Of a stretch of 40,795 nucleotides of DNA, positions 19,133 to 29,315 are shown piece after piece. The stretch is from Chromera velia (lineage: Eukaryota; Sar; Chromeraceae). Where the stretch lies: positions 51,774 through 92,568 of the forward strand of contig JAHBMJ010000321.1 of assembly GCA_018398765.1 (NCBI GenBank), written 5' to 3'. The notes under the pieces were generated by a model. The model had not been told where the DNA came from and did not search any database. It worked only from the letters and a program-made list of their open reading frames with translations. The stretch's first letter is position 1; each line of letters begins with the position of its first letter. The translations under genes were made by a program, and so were the position numbers.

Positions 19133-21546
19133 CGCGCGCGCGCGCTCATGTGTGTCTCCATGAATGTTTCCTTTTTGCCCCCCCTCCCCCCCCCCTGTGT
19201 GTGCAGGAAAACCAGGTCCTGGAAGCTGCGCTGATTGTGATCGTTCCCTGGGTTGCGTACATGGCCGGGGATGGTTTGGGTTACTCCGGTGTTGTCTCCA
19301 TTCTCTTCTGTGGGATGTTGATGGCCCTGTACACGTACCCGAATCTTTCCACTGAAGGGAAAATCGTCGCACACTCAGTCTTCTCCTCCCTTGCGTTCCT
19401 CGCAGAGACCATCGTCTTCGTCTTCCTCGGTCAGGTTGGGGAACCGGAGAGGGGGGGGGCTATGGGGCCGGCATGTCATTCGTACGTTTTTTTTCTTTCC
19501 TTCGGGTGTGAGTGGACACAGTGCTTGGACGTGCTTTAATTGCCTGTCGCAGGCTTCTTCAGGATGAAAGAAAAGGAGAACGAGCAAGAAGAGAGCAGCT
19601 GGCCAAGTGAAGGATCGAAGTGAATGCACGAGAGAAGAGATGATCAGGCGAAGAAGACGTGGGCAGAAAGGAATGTGTATGCATAGAGAGGAGGAAGGGA
19701 AGGAGACTACCGATTCAGTAGAAAGGCGGGAAAGCAAGAGTAAAAAAAAGTGGAAGGGAAAACAAGAAAGATGAGCAAATGAAGAGCTGAATCAGTTCGT
19801 GTCTTCCCACCTCCCTCTCTCCTGGCCTTCATGAGTTATCCATCCCTCTTTGCACGTTTGCAGGACTTGCAATTTTTTCGTTCAACCAGCAGTGGGAGCG
19901 GTTGGGTTTGCTCCTCTGCACTTTGATTTTTGTGTCCACCTCCCGAGTTCTGTCTGTCTACTCGACCAGCTGGATCGTCAACATTTTCAGGTTGGTCAGT
20001 CTAGTTTTCTCAATTGTGATCTTATTAACAGAATGGGAGGACACGTCGGGCTTGGATGGGTTGGTGCCGTCAGATGCCCATAATTGAGATCGCTTTTTTT
20101 AAAGCAATGGTGGGAGAGAGTGAGTGCGTGTCCGAATGGCTTGGTCTTGCGACAAGACTTTTTGACAACCCGGGTGAACGTACTCGTCCTTCTGGCAGTT
20201 GACCAAGAAAGTGTGATATTTTGCTCTATTGTTTCTCTTCTGCCTTTCAGTCTTTCTCTTTCGTTCCTGAGAGCGCGGTCTTTTTGACTGTGTCTCAAGT
20301 GTGCTTCAATAGCGTTCCTCTACCTCTACAGCTCTGCTCATCGATCTGTGTATGCATGCGTGTTTGTGTGCATTTGTGCAGAAGCGAAAAGATCTCTCCT
20401 AACTTCCAACACACGATGATTCTGTCGGGGCTGCGTGGCGCCATCGCCTTCGCTCTTTCGCTCCGAGCGCGTGCGGATTTCGGGGGTGAGGCGGGGAGTG
20501 CAATTCTGACAGCAACACTTTTCTACGCTCTGTTTACCATTCTGATTGTCGGAACGAGTCTGGTTCCACTGTTAGACCATCTGGACGTGAAGGTCAACGA
20601 CAGCGGGGGGGATCACAGTTATGGTTTGGTTGTCAGGGGTCGTCGTCAAAGTTTAGAAATGGAAAACCTGATTTCCTCCGGCAATTGCGGGTGTCTGAAG
20701 AGAATCCTCATGAGATTCCATGCGTCCTACCTGCGTCCCACCTTCACCCATGTCAAGAGACGGTCTGATGACTCGCACAGTTGCGACGGGTCACCAACAG
20801 AGACAGACAACGGGACTGACGAGAACGGAATTCGGCATTTGATGAAAAAGGCAGCAGAGAGAAAGGCAGAGAGACAGATGTCGGGAGATTTGGAGTTACA
20901 CGCAGGGGGTGTGTTTGGAGATTCTCCTTTGAAGTTTGGCTCAGACGATGATGAAGACAGGGCCACAGAGATGGCTCATGCAGCTGCTTTTGCTGCAGCG
21001 GGGGGAGGGGGGAGTCCTCACGCGGATGCGTATGGTCGTCGGAGATCTCCGGATGACCTATTTAACCCTCACGCACCCCCCTCGAACGGGTATGCGCTCC
21101 ACCCCTTGCCTGTCGTGTCGAGTATCGGCAAGCCTGCCGGTAGTAACGCGATGCCGGACTTCCCAGGCTCTGCGTCGGCGAGAAGTGGGGGGGGAGCCAG
21201 AGGGCTGGGAGGAGAGCCCCTGTACGAGCTTGAAGTGGAAGACTCTGAGTCTCCGGGGCTCTTTCCATCGGCCGCGTCGCGGTCGGACCCCGTGCCACGA
21301 GGAAGCCCCCTCCCTTCGCCCTTATCAGGCGATGATGCCTCAAAGGAGGGGCAGGCAGTGGGAGAAGTCAACAGGGGAGGGGGGGGGGGTGATCAACTCC
21401 CGTCTGTGGAGCTGATGAATTCCCCAGATCATGGGACGCGGTCTCAGCAGTTGAACGTGTTTGCAGAAGCTGCAGGTGAGGGGGGAAAGTCAGAGAACGG
21501 AAAAGGGGCAGAAGGGGGGGGATCGGAAGATGCGGAAGGACTTTAA
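17264..21546 (+). CDS. Na+/H+ exchanger, NHE/CPA1 family
   Basis: Membrane antiporter exchanging Na+ (or K+) for H+. Exons 17264-18169, 19207-19429, 19864-19990, 20382-21546; all joins are in phase, 806 residues. The ATG is the first after an in-frame TAA six bases upstream. The N-terminal 45 residues hold five N-glycosylation sequons, suggesting a lumenal or extracellular end. The membrane domain begins near residue 80. Visible motifs: LLPPIIFESGFSM, SSTDPVSVLAIF (about 213), the transport site ESLLNDAIAIVLY (about 241), ETIVFVFLG (about 368), and GLRGAIAFALSL (about 434) as in eukaryotic NHEs. After the last helix comes a tail of about 300 residues rich in Gly, Ser, Pro and acidic residues, likely cytosolic and regulatory. 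Whether it sits in the plasma membrane or an endomembrane cannot be told. Divergent neighbour of lipA. Confidence 0.93.
18471..19030. repeat. intronic minisatellite, four units of 136-154 bp
   Basis: Units begin with GTGGTCTTGG at 18471, 18607, 18757 and 18911. Each has a near-constant core of about 120 bases and a (TG)n tract of variable length, which explains the differing periods. It lies wholly inside the first exchanger intron and runs into the assembly gap, so the true copy number is unknown. Confidence 0.92.
19031..19093. other. assembly gap (63 N)
   Basis: The run of N follows the last complete minisatellite unit and precedes a (GT)n(GC)n tract. The gap length is probably not the real length. 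Confidence 0.98.
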
Positions 21547-21916
21547 AGTCGTCCGAGTCTAACATTACTTATTTTCGTTTGAGCAAAGGAATCGAACGTT
21601 CTATATTCCAAAGTCGGTGATAAAAACTTGCATAAAAGCTATGACCAAAAAATAAAAAGTTTGGAAGCGGAATTGAATAGAATTTTTATTTCCAGGTCTA
21701 GTGTCAGGTTCAACATTCTTCCTAGCATTCTTCCTAGAGTTCTCTATACGATTCTATCATTTAAAAAATTATTTAGAATAATTGAAAAAGTATGTTATAT
21801 ATACTATATTTAAAAATTGATTGATTGATTCTTGGATTGATTGATTAGTTCCACGCTACTACTACATGACTAGGCCTTCCCATAAAATTGAACTATTGAA
21901 AAGATATAGTAACTAG
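21547..21916. other. exchanger 3' flank, AT-rich, no gene
   Basis: Composition changes sharply to AT-rich after the exchanger stop. A short open frame at 21628-21813 is AT-driven and not supported. Confidence 0.5.
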
Positions 21917-22126
21917 GCGCCGGCTAGAGAAAAAAAAAAGATCTCCCTAGATCGTCTACTTTTTTTTTTTTTTAGTCAAACAACTGTTGTTCAACTGTTG
22001 CACAAGTGTTGTTTGTGTGTTGCACAACTGTTGTTAAGTGTTGTTCAGGGTTAAAAAGTAAAAAAGAAAAAAAAAAAGAAGATCTCCCGAGATCGTCTAC
22101 TTTTTTTTTTTTTCTCTAGCCGGCGC
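21917..22126. mobile_element. MITE-like foldback element, 210 bp
   Basis: The ends are a perfect inverted repeat of at least 23 bases: GCGCCGGCTAGAG plus an A tract at 21917-21939, matched by its complement at 22104-22126. Inside, a direct repeat (AGATCTCCC, then GATCGTCTAC and a T tract) occurs near 21939 and 22079, flanking CAACTGTTG-type palindromes. No open frame. Target-site duplication is unclear (possibly TAG). Confidence 0.6.
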
Positions 22127-23569
22127 GTAGTATAGTGACTATATATATGTATCATAGATTATTTAATTAAGTTCTTTAGAGATCGAGACATTAAATTGCT
22201 TTAACTAGCACTGAAGCTAGGATAGGATCTAGGATAGGATAGGATAGGATTTATCTTTCGGGTTATCCCGTAGTCCACTGCCGGGCCTCGACTTACACCA
22301 TTGAGAGGCTAGTTGAGAGGGCGCTCTAGAGGCAAATACCTCGAAAACCTGTAGGCTGCCAGTGCAGCATGCAGATCGAGCGTTATAGGCTAACTTCTTA
22401 TGCTTAGGATCGAAGTCCTTTTATTTCTGACAATGCCAACACCCTCTTTGAACCAATGAAAAAAACCAGGTTGATCGAACCATTGGAGTTAAATTAAAGT
22501 AAACTAAGCAGGAAGGACTCAACCGTCGTCGACACGTTTGCTGGGACAGCATCAATCGGAATTCACAACTTTTCAACTTTCAATGATTGAAAGAGAGAAC
22601 GACTGCATACAAGCGATTGATTGTATATTTTTTTTTTTTTCCTTTAGGGATTTCATTAAAATTTAAAAGTGGATGCACAGCAGTGGACAAGGGAGAGAAT
22701 GGGAGAGACTCAAAGCATATAAAAGCTATCCCAGAGCTTTGAACGCACAGTCAATCTGCTCAAGCAGACAAGTTCATTAGCTCTCTTTCATTATACGAAT
22801 TTCCTTCTCTTTGAAGCATACAAAAGAAGAAGACCTGTGAAGTAAAACGGAAACTTTAAGGTCGTGCGTGAAGAAAAAAAAAAAGATGATCGAGAGAAAC
22901 TCTAACCTTCAAATCAGACTGAGATAGAAGTACTGACACTGTCAGTTAAAGAGTAGGTTCATTAGCTCTATTCTTCTTATTTCCTTTTCTTTTCTTGACA
23001 TTTTTTCATTCCCTCCATCCTGAAAGTTTAAACTTCAAAAATAAATTTCATCAGCCTGAGCTTGATAAAATCGCGTGCGCCCACCTACCCACATCTACAT
23101 AAGCAGAGAGACAGACGGACAGAAGAATAGACAGACGGAAGTGGACGGAGACATACACACACGAACTTCAAAATAAAAGAGAATTATAACGTAACTTTCA
23201 GCCTGCATGGGGGATGCACGGGCAACCTAAGTCACACTCTAGGTCACGCTTTAGCTGGCTGCTGGCTGATTGGCTGAACTTAGCTAAACAGCTGAGCAAG
23301 TTTTTTATTATGCATCCTAAATAAAACCTTATTACGGATTTCCACGCAAATTTCAATACGAAAAAAACAGGTCTTCTAAACAAAAAATCCCTCCTGGAAA
23401 ATTATCTGAAAATGCTAGAGGAAATGATTCCTATATAAGAATGACCTCTAACATGTTTTTGCATGTTTTGTTTTTTTTTTTTCCTAGTAGCGGGGAAAAG
23501 CCATAGAAAAGCCCCAGGCCCTCCACCTCCCCGCCCCGCCTCGATCCATAATTTAAAGGCCTTGCGAGC
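22127..23569. other. AT-rich repeat DNA, no gene
   Basis: Contains an (AGGAT)n-like run at about 22216-22251 and a direct repeat of the block GTTCATTAGCTCT near 22770 and 22957, each followed by a T/C-rich stretch. These may be ends of an unrecognised element. No coding sequence supported. Confidence 0.4.
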
Positions 23570-23970
23570 CTTAGGCTTCGTTACGTTTCCTACTACATTG
23601 CGATAAAGTTACTTGTTCTGGACGGAGTTGATCGCCCAGCTAGTCATGTCAGTACGTTATGTAGAAATGAATTAAGTTAAGGAGTGAGATTGTCCTATAA
23701 AGGACTCTTTCCAGCCAAGCACTAAGTTATGTTCACATTTCTATGTTGTTGTATGGGCGCGCCCTAAATATCGTATCTGTATTAGAATTAATATTAGGAT
23801 TAAATTCAACACACGTGCATATATATCTTGTCTGTTCTTCCGTTCTAACTGACAGTTCTAGTAATATCTGACTCCTGAACTAATAGTTCTTAAGCAGTAA
23901 CTATGTAGTGACTGTCATACCCTAAGTCTATATATATAAGTCTGTATAGCAACCTCCAGACTGTAGGCTT
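23570..23970 (+). repeat. 5' LTR of the chromovirus
   Basis: Aligns to the 3' LTR through shared blocks such as GACGGAGTTGAT, CTAGTCATGTCAG, AAAGGACTCTTTCCAGCCAA, GACTCCTGAACTAATAG and TCATACCCTAAG. Start and end are set by where similarity stops. Confidence 0.8.
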
Positions 23971-24438
23971 CGGAAATGCTTTAGAATTCCTCCACCTCAG
24001 AGGGGGCCCTGCTCTGTGTCCATCCTTTATACGACGTGTCATCTTGCAGTCAAATCTCATGGCAGAGTTCCAGAGGAACTGGGCATAGCAGTTGTTCCAG
24101 ACCCAACAGAGATAACAGGAGCAGATAGACCGGCTGCTCACACAAAATGAGGCCTTTCATACTAGGAATGCATATAAAGCCCTGGAGCAGCAGCATCTAG
24201 AGTAGCATCTGATTCAGCATCAGCAGCATCAATATGTTGGTCAAGCAGCACCGAAGTCATTGGGCAAACCCAAAGACGCCTTCACATTCGGTGGGGTCAG
24301 AAAGGTACTCCCTGCTTAATTGGATTCGGGATATGAAGAAATTGAATCCCCAAATACAAAGTACTGGACACTACCCCTCAGACAAGGTGTTAGTACCTTT
24401 CCCAGACTGAGTCTTTGATGCTGTAGCTTGATCTCATC

Positions 24439-24564
24439 ATGGAGAGTGACTCCCCTTTCACGGGGTGGAACGACTTCAAAGTAGCAATGATTATCCATCG
24501 GAAGTTTAAAGATCCGAACGCGCAGGACCGGCTGAGGGAAGCGTATGTGAGGAAGTTTGCATGA
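24439..24564 (+). pseudogene. Gag fragment
   Basis: A 41-codon frame starting at ATG 24439 and ending at TGA has the retrotransposon Gag pattern FTGWNDFKVAM, then HRKFKDPNAQDRL. Known Ty3/gypsy Gag proteins share the W-x-x-F and F-x-D-P-N-A-Q layout. Upstream Gag sequence is out of frame or lost. Confidence 0.65.
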
Positions 24565-24721
24565 TTTGGTCTGGTTCGGCCTGTTCAGGGTCGAAGCCGT
24601 TCTGCCTCGAGATAACCTGGAGGTCGTTTTGCCTGCTGGGTGCAGGAAGCACCCTTAGCTATCATTCACGCATTGTCCGGACCCCCATCATTATCGTCCC
24701 CCATCTGTTCGTATGCCCGCC

Positions 24722-24877
24722 TGGGCTGAAGAAGAGTTGAACTTCGAAGTTGAGAGAGTTGTCGCCGTGTGGGGCAGAGGGAGAGGGAGAGAGTACCATA
24801 TGCAACCGTGTGTGCAGTGGAAGGGGTTCCCTGCAGAAAAGGCAACCTGGGAGCCTCTTTCAAACCTGAAGAATTAA
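24722..24877 (+). pseudogene. chromodomain at the end of a lost integrase
   Basis: About 51 codons ending in TAA. The pattern FEVERVVAVW, then VQWKGFPAEKATWEPLSNLKN minus its last residue, matches the integrase-terminal chromodomain of chromoviruses (known consensus: VKWKGY, then TWEP and NL). In known elements it steers integration to marked chromatin. Here it follows Gag directly because pol is deleted. Confidence 0.8.
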
Positions 24878-25160
24878 TGTGAAGAACATAATTGTTGCCT
24901 TCCATATGACTGTATCCTCATCGTTCTGTTTAAGATTGTCAACTAGATTGTTAATGATTGATTCAGAAAGCGTTATAAAATTCAATCCATTGTCCTACCT
25001 TCATTTTCTGCTTGTCAATGATGCCTTCTAACCCTCCCTCACCCTTCCTTCCTTGAATAAATCTCTTTCACCTTTTCAGCTGTTGTCTTTGAGATTGAAT
25101 AAAACTTGTCAACTAGTTTTCTCTAAAAACAAAACCCGTCTGTGTGGGAACACAGACTTC

Positions 25161-25170
25161 GGGGGGGAGA
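25161..25170 (+). other. polypurine tract
   Basis: GGGGGGGAGA immediately before the TG that begins the 3' LTR; the expected second-strand primer site of an LTR element. Confidence 0.65.
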
Positions 25171-25466
25171 TGCATGGCATGTTACATTTTAGGTTACATT
25201 GCGATGAAGTTACTTATTTTGGACGGAGTTGATCACCCGGCTAGTCATGTCAGTTATACTACAGAAATGAATTAAGTCAAGGAATAAGATTGTCTTATAA
25301 AGGACTCTTTCCAGCCAAGCACTAATTAAGTTATGTTCATATGCCTATATTATTGTATGGGTATGCCCTAAATGTCGTGTCTGTATTGGAATTAATATTA
25401 TAGAATTAGTTCCACACACGTCTAGATACACGTACATGTTATGCAACATGTATGTCTTGTCTGTTC
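25171..25466 (+). repeat. 3' LTR, left part
   Basis: Starts TGCATGG after the polypurine tract and matches the 5' LTR until TGTCTGTTC at 25458-25466, where similarity breaks at the inserted element. Confidence 0.8.
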
Positions 25467-26894
25467 AAGGAGTGGACATTAGAGTGGACACTAAAGTTTT
25501 AAAGTTTTTTTTTTGTTAAAGTTTTTTTTTTTCCCTCTAGACTTTATTCTAAAAAAATATTTTTTAATTAGTTTTTGAATAGGTCATTAATTAAGTCAGT
25601 CATAACTAAACTAATTAACTAGCCTATATAGAAAGTAGCAGAAACTCAGTCTATTAACGAACTAGTAACGAATGACTTTGCCTTTTCTATATTTAAAGGC
25701 ATGAATGATTGCACAAAAAAAGAAAAAAACAGAAAAAAGAGGACAGATGAAAGGGAAACATAATTTGATATCAATTTCTCTCTCTTCACTCATCATCTGA
25801 CTCTTCGATCGCCTGGCTGGAAGACTTTGAATTAGCAAATATTAAAGATGTTGCACTAACGTTGGCATACATTGAAAAGAGGCCTGGGGGGATAGTGGTT
25901 ATAAGCAGCCGCCACCATTTTTTAGGAGAAGTAATTGTGGCAAAAAAAGAAGTGGATTTTTTAGAGAAGGACCCTAGAGGACCAAAGTCGCTAGTCGTTT
26001 GAATTTATATCAAAGTTGTTTCTTGGAATTTTTGTGAGATTCTGAATCTTCCATCTCCGTGTTGCCCTCACTGATTTTTAAAGAGAGAACCTTTCTAGAC
26101 AGAGGCTCTCCATGCTCCTCCTAGCAGAAAGGAAATGGCAGTCACGTCCGTCAGACATAAGAAACGATCTGCACATACGCATACTGTCCCTTTGTCTTCT
26201 TAAATCCTCTACGAACATCCGTCCTCTCCTGAGAGTGATGACGGGTGGTTATGTGTAGCGGGGGAAGCTAGAGAAGACCTGCTCAGCTTGCTCTGGCAGA
26301 AAAGTTTATGATAAGATCCACTTGCTCACGGAATGTGTGGACACAGAGAGGGAAAGACAGGAGCTTAACGAAATCATCAGCAGAATAAAGGAGCGCGCGC
26401 CCATTGAGAAACGGGTGGAAATTGCGGAATGGGTGGTTGCCTCTGCTGGTAGAGGAGTGGGGGAGAATGAAAAGAAAGTCCGAGAGATGATCGCTCTTAT
26501 TTCATCGTTCCAGCCTCTGGCGGGCATAAGGGCGGTTGAGGAGTGTATAGCTAAATTAGAGAGAGTTTGTCTTGACATGTGTTAATGGATCAATGCGCTA
26601 AGTCAACAATCCAACATTGCATGTCATGCCCCATGGTTGGCCAGAGCCTAAGTAGTGGCTCACTGGCTTTAACCGCCTCAATTCAATTCATTCAATTCAT
26701 AGTAATGCATTACATACCTCGTTTTGAGAGTTGTGAAACTTTTGCATAATTAGTATATCTACTAGTATATAAAGCAGCAACTTTGCCTGACTTTTGTATG
26801 TCTGGTTGTATGTTTACTTTTAAAGTTTTAAAGTTAAAGTTTAAAGTTTTACAGGCAAACTATATTATAAAAAAACTTTACTACCCACCCCTAG
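25467..26894. mobile_element. 1.43-kb insertion in the 3' LTR, 9-bp target duplication
   Basis: TGTCTGTTC at 25458-25466 is repeated at 26895-26903, and the LTR resumes in register after it, so the segment is an insertion. Its ends are imperfect inverted repeats rich in TAAAGTTTT (left) and AAAACTTTA (right). A 9-bp duplication with such ends is reminiscent of Mutator-like transposons; no transposase is present. The interior holds a LINE 3' end. Confidence 0.65.
26106..26700 (+). pseudogene. LINE 3' end: C-terminal zinc knuckle and tail
   Basis: One frame from about 26106 to 26585, with a TAG at 26256, encodes a piece resembling the post-RT part of LINE ORF2: a helical stretch, then CSACSGRKVYDKIHLLTEC (CX2CX9HX4C) and a Glu/Arg-rich helix. 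It is followed by a 3' sequence ending in ATTCA repeats (about 26680-26700), which resembles the tail of the LINE at 9640-12410. Heavily 5' truncated. Confidence 0.6.
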
Positions 26895-27024
26895 TGTCTG
26901 TTCTTCCGTACGTCCTGACTGATAGTTCTGGTAATACCCGACTCCTGAACTAATAGTTCTTAAGCAGTAACCATGCAGTCATACCCTAAGTGTAAGTCTG
27001 TAGCAACCTCTAGACTGTAAGCTT
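26895..27024 (+). repeat. 3' LTR, right part
   Basis: Continues the LTR alignment after the duplicated TGTCTGTTC, with GACTCCTGAACTAATAG and the TCATACCCTAAG block, and ends near GTAAGCTTC. Confidence 0.8.
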
Positions 27025-27104
27025 CCCTACGGGCCTGTACCTTAAAATTCAAAGCCATACAGACCTATACTAAAAGACGTAGCAGGAAAGCCTAGCCCAC
27101 TGGC

Positions 27105-27152
27105 AATCAATCAACTAGTAAATCAATCGACTCAGGCTAGCTAATCGACTAG

Positions 27153-27195
<43 letters not shown>

Positions 27196-27325
27196 TCAAT
27201 CAATCAAGAAATCAATCAATCAGTCCATCAGTCAATTAATCATTTTCATTGACTCATTACCAATCAATCAATCAATCAATCAATTAATCAATCAATCAAT
27301 CAATCAATTAATCAATCAATCAATG
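27105..27325. repeat. (AATC)n satellite tract
   Basis: More than 200 bases dominated by ATCA/AATC tetranucleotides with interruptions such as AATTAATC and a short unique stretch near 27240. The same unit occurs in the LipA intron at 15661. Confidence 0.9.
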
Positions 27326-29315
27326 CGAACCCTAGTGCAGACCTTTGCGGATCGAGGCCTAGATCAAGACAAAACCTAGACAAAACGTCATTCATTCAAC
27401 TTTAATGAAATTCTTCAATGTCTTTTTAAGTTTTAAGTTTTAAACTCTTATATAGTTTGTACTGATACAGATCGCCGATACACAAATAATTAGCTAGATA
27501 ATTATAGATGTAAGTCCATGCAACCCTATAGATACAACCATAACAGTATTGAATCCATCAAACCTATATGCTTGTAGATTCTTTATTTATTATAATATAA
27601 GTTATTATATAACAATGATGCTACTAATTAATGACTCGGAGTGCATGCATTCAGTTCATGTCGACTTGTTCACAAGCCAGTCTGATGCTGACCAGACGAT
27701 CGAGCACTGCGATGAAGCACAGCAGCATCTCATTTAAGTATTGAAAGTAGATTGAAAGTTGGATTTACAGACGGGACCGTCACGGGAGAGGAAGCTGAGG
27801 GGGGCAAGATTGTGGAGACAAAGGAAAGAGAGTCTGTTTGATGATACAACAAACGAGTTGGGAGGCTTAATCTTACAAAGATTGCATGAGATCTAAATCG
27901 AAGCCTTTGTTGCTGAAGGCCACGCATGCAGACAAAAAGGGGCGAAGCAAAGCGCCAATTGGATTGCTTGCCCATGCATTCATTTGCAACCATCTATGCA
28001 TTCCGTCACGCAGATAGCGGACACAAAGAGGAACACGCGCACTCAAAAGACAATTCATCATCTCCCATGCATGCAACCACGGGCGTGCAGAGATGCACAG
28101 GAAGAGGGGGGGACGAAGGGAAGACATACAGACAGACGCCCTCAGCCGCCTAAGAAGTACCCAATTCAAAACTTAATTGCAAAAAACACTCCCACCCCAC
28201 CCCCCACGCCTAAGCCAACCCAGCGCTTCGGCTGGATGTCATGACCCTCCTTAAAGAACAAAGGCAGAAAGAGGGACCCAAGGAAAGGAAAGAGAAAATT
28301 TCGCTGCCAGGTCATTAAAGACGAAACAGAGCAGTGGAAATTTACCCTTGATTCTTCCCCTTGTGTCTGACTGCCCCATAGACGGATTGTTGATAAATAA
28401 ATACAGAGAGTGAGAGAAAGAAGCCTTCTCTGTTCTGAATGTAGAGACATGCAAACAGACAGAGACAGAGAGAGCTGTCTACCCTCACCCTCAAGCCAGC
28501 ATCCGACACGCATACGGTCCGTCTGCTGAGTAGCTTTCCTTCTTTCTTTCCACCCTCCATTTGACTACTGACTTTGACTACATGTGTGATGGCAAGCAAA
28601 CACATTTCATGCAAGCACCACACACACGCACCAGAAGGAGAATGCATGTACATGCAGACAGTCTCCCGGGACCAACAAAAAACAAAACAGGACAAATGAG
28701 TGAGTGAGTGAGTGAGTGAGAGAAGAGATCCAATCAACCAGTAGAAGGGCCATCGTGGCATTCGAAAAACGCGCCATGCATGAGTGAAAGAAAGAATGAA
28801 GGCACATGCATGCATCCGCCTCCCCCCTCTGGTCATGCAACAACACTGCTTGATTCCTTCCTTATGCATTGAACGACGCACGGGCAGCCCAAGTGCAGGA
28901 GAATAGTGAGACATCTCCCCAACCGGCCCCGCCCCCTTCTCGCTCGATGTGGTGATCAACCTCTGTCTCCCCCCAGCTCTCTTACGCAGTCCCCCCCGCG
29001 CTCTCTCTGCAACCATCACACAGATCAGCAGCACAAACAAAAGCAAGCAGAGTCACAAGTTGACATCAAAATGTGCACACGCCCGGAGGGAATGGAGAGG
29101 CCTATAAGTGGGGGAGAGCGTGGAGATGGACACAGAAGGAAAACCGATGCGAAGCCAAAACTTCAGAAGCACAAAATCACAAAGGATGACACGACGCTTC
29201 TCCGTTTGCGAGAGATGCTCAAACTCTTGCCAAATGTACAAACCAGAAAGAAATAGACACGCATGTAACGGCAGACGGACGTACCTGGAAGTATCCGTCT
29301 TTGAACGAGAGTTAC
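27326..29315. other. no gene supported; probable 3' flank of the transporter
   Basis: The left part to about 27720 is AT-rich spacer. From about 27750 the composition returns to genic. The right part may be 3' UTR or flank of the minus-strand transporter ending at 29316. It contains (GAGT)n at 28697-28720. Long minus-strand open frames at 28342-29046 translate to low-complexity Ser/Leu/His sequence with no recognisable domain. Confidence 0.45.

Larger units (their letters stand above)
23570..27024 (+). mobile_element. internally deleted Ty3/gypsy chromovirus with split 3' LTR
   Basis: Two related direct repeats of about 400-420 bp serve as LTRs: 23570-23970, and 25171-25466 continued at 26904-27024. 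Between them lie a Gag piece (24439-24564), a chromodomain (24722-24877) and a polypurine tract just before the 3' LTR. Protease, reverse transcriptase, RNase H and the integrase core are missing. The LTRs differ at many positions, so the insertion is old. LTR ends are approximate. Confidence 0.8.

Noticed and set aside
18391-19374. Long minus-strand His/Arg/Thr-rich open frames
   Set aside because: They are the minus-strand translation of the intronic minisatellite and (TG)n tracts, and run across the assembly gap.
21628-21813. 61-codon open frame after the exchanger
   Set aside because: AT-driven composition at the border of a repeat island; no family resemblance.
27105-27325. Regular AATC repeats as a CRISPR-like array
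   Set aside because: A tetranucleotide satellite without unique spacers, in a eukaryotic genome.
28342-29046. 234-codon minus-strand open frame
   Set aside because: Low-complexity Ser/Leu/Cys composition, overlaps other equally poor frames, no domain; more likely 3' flank of the transporter gene.
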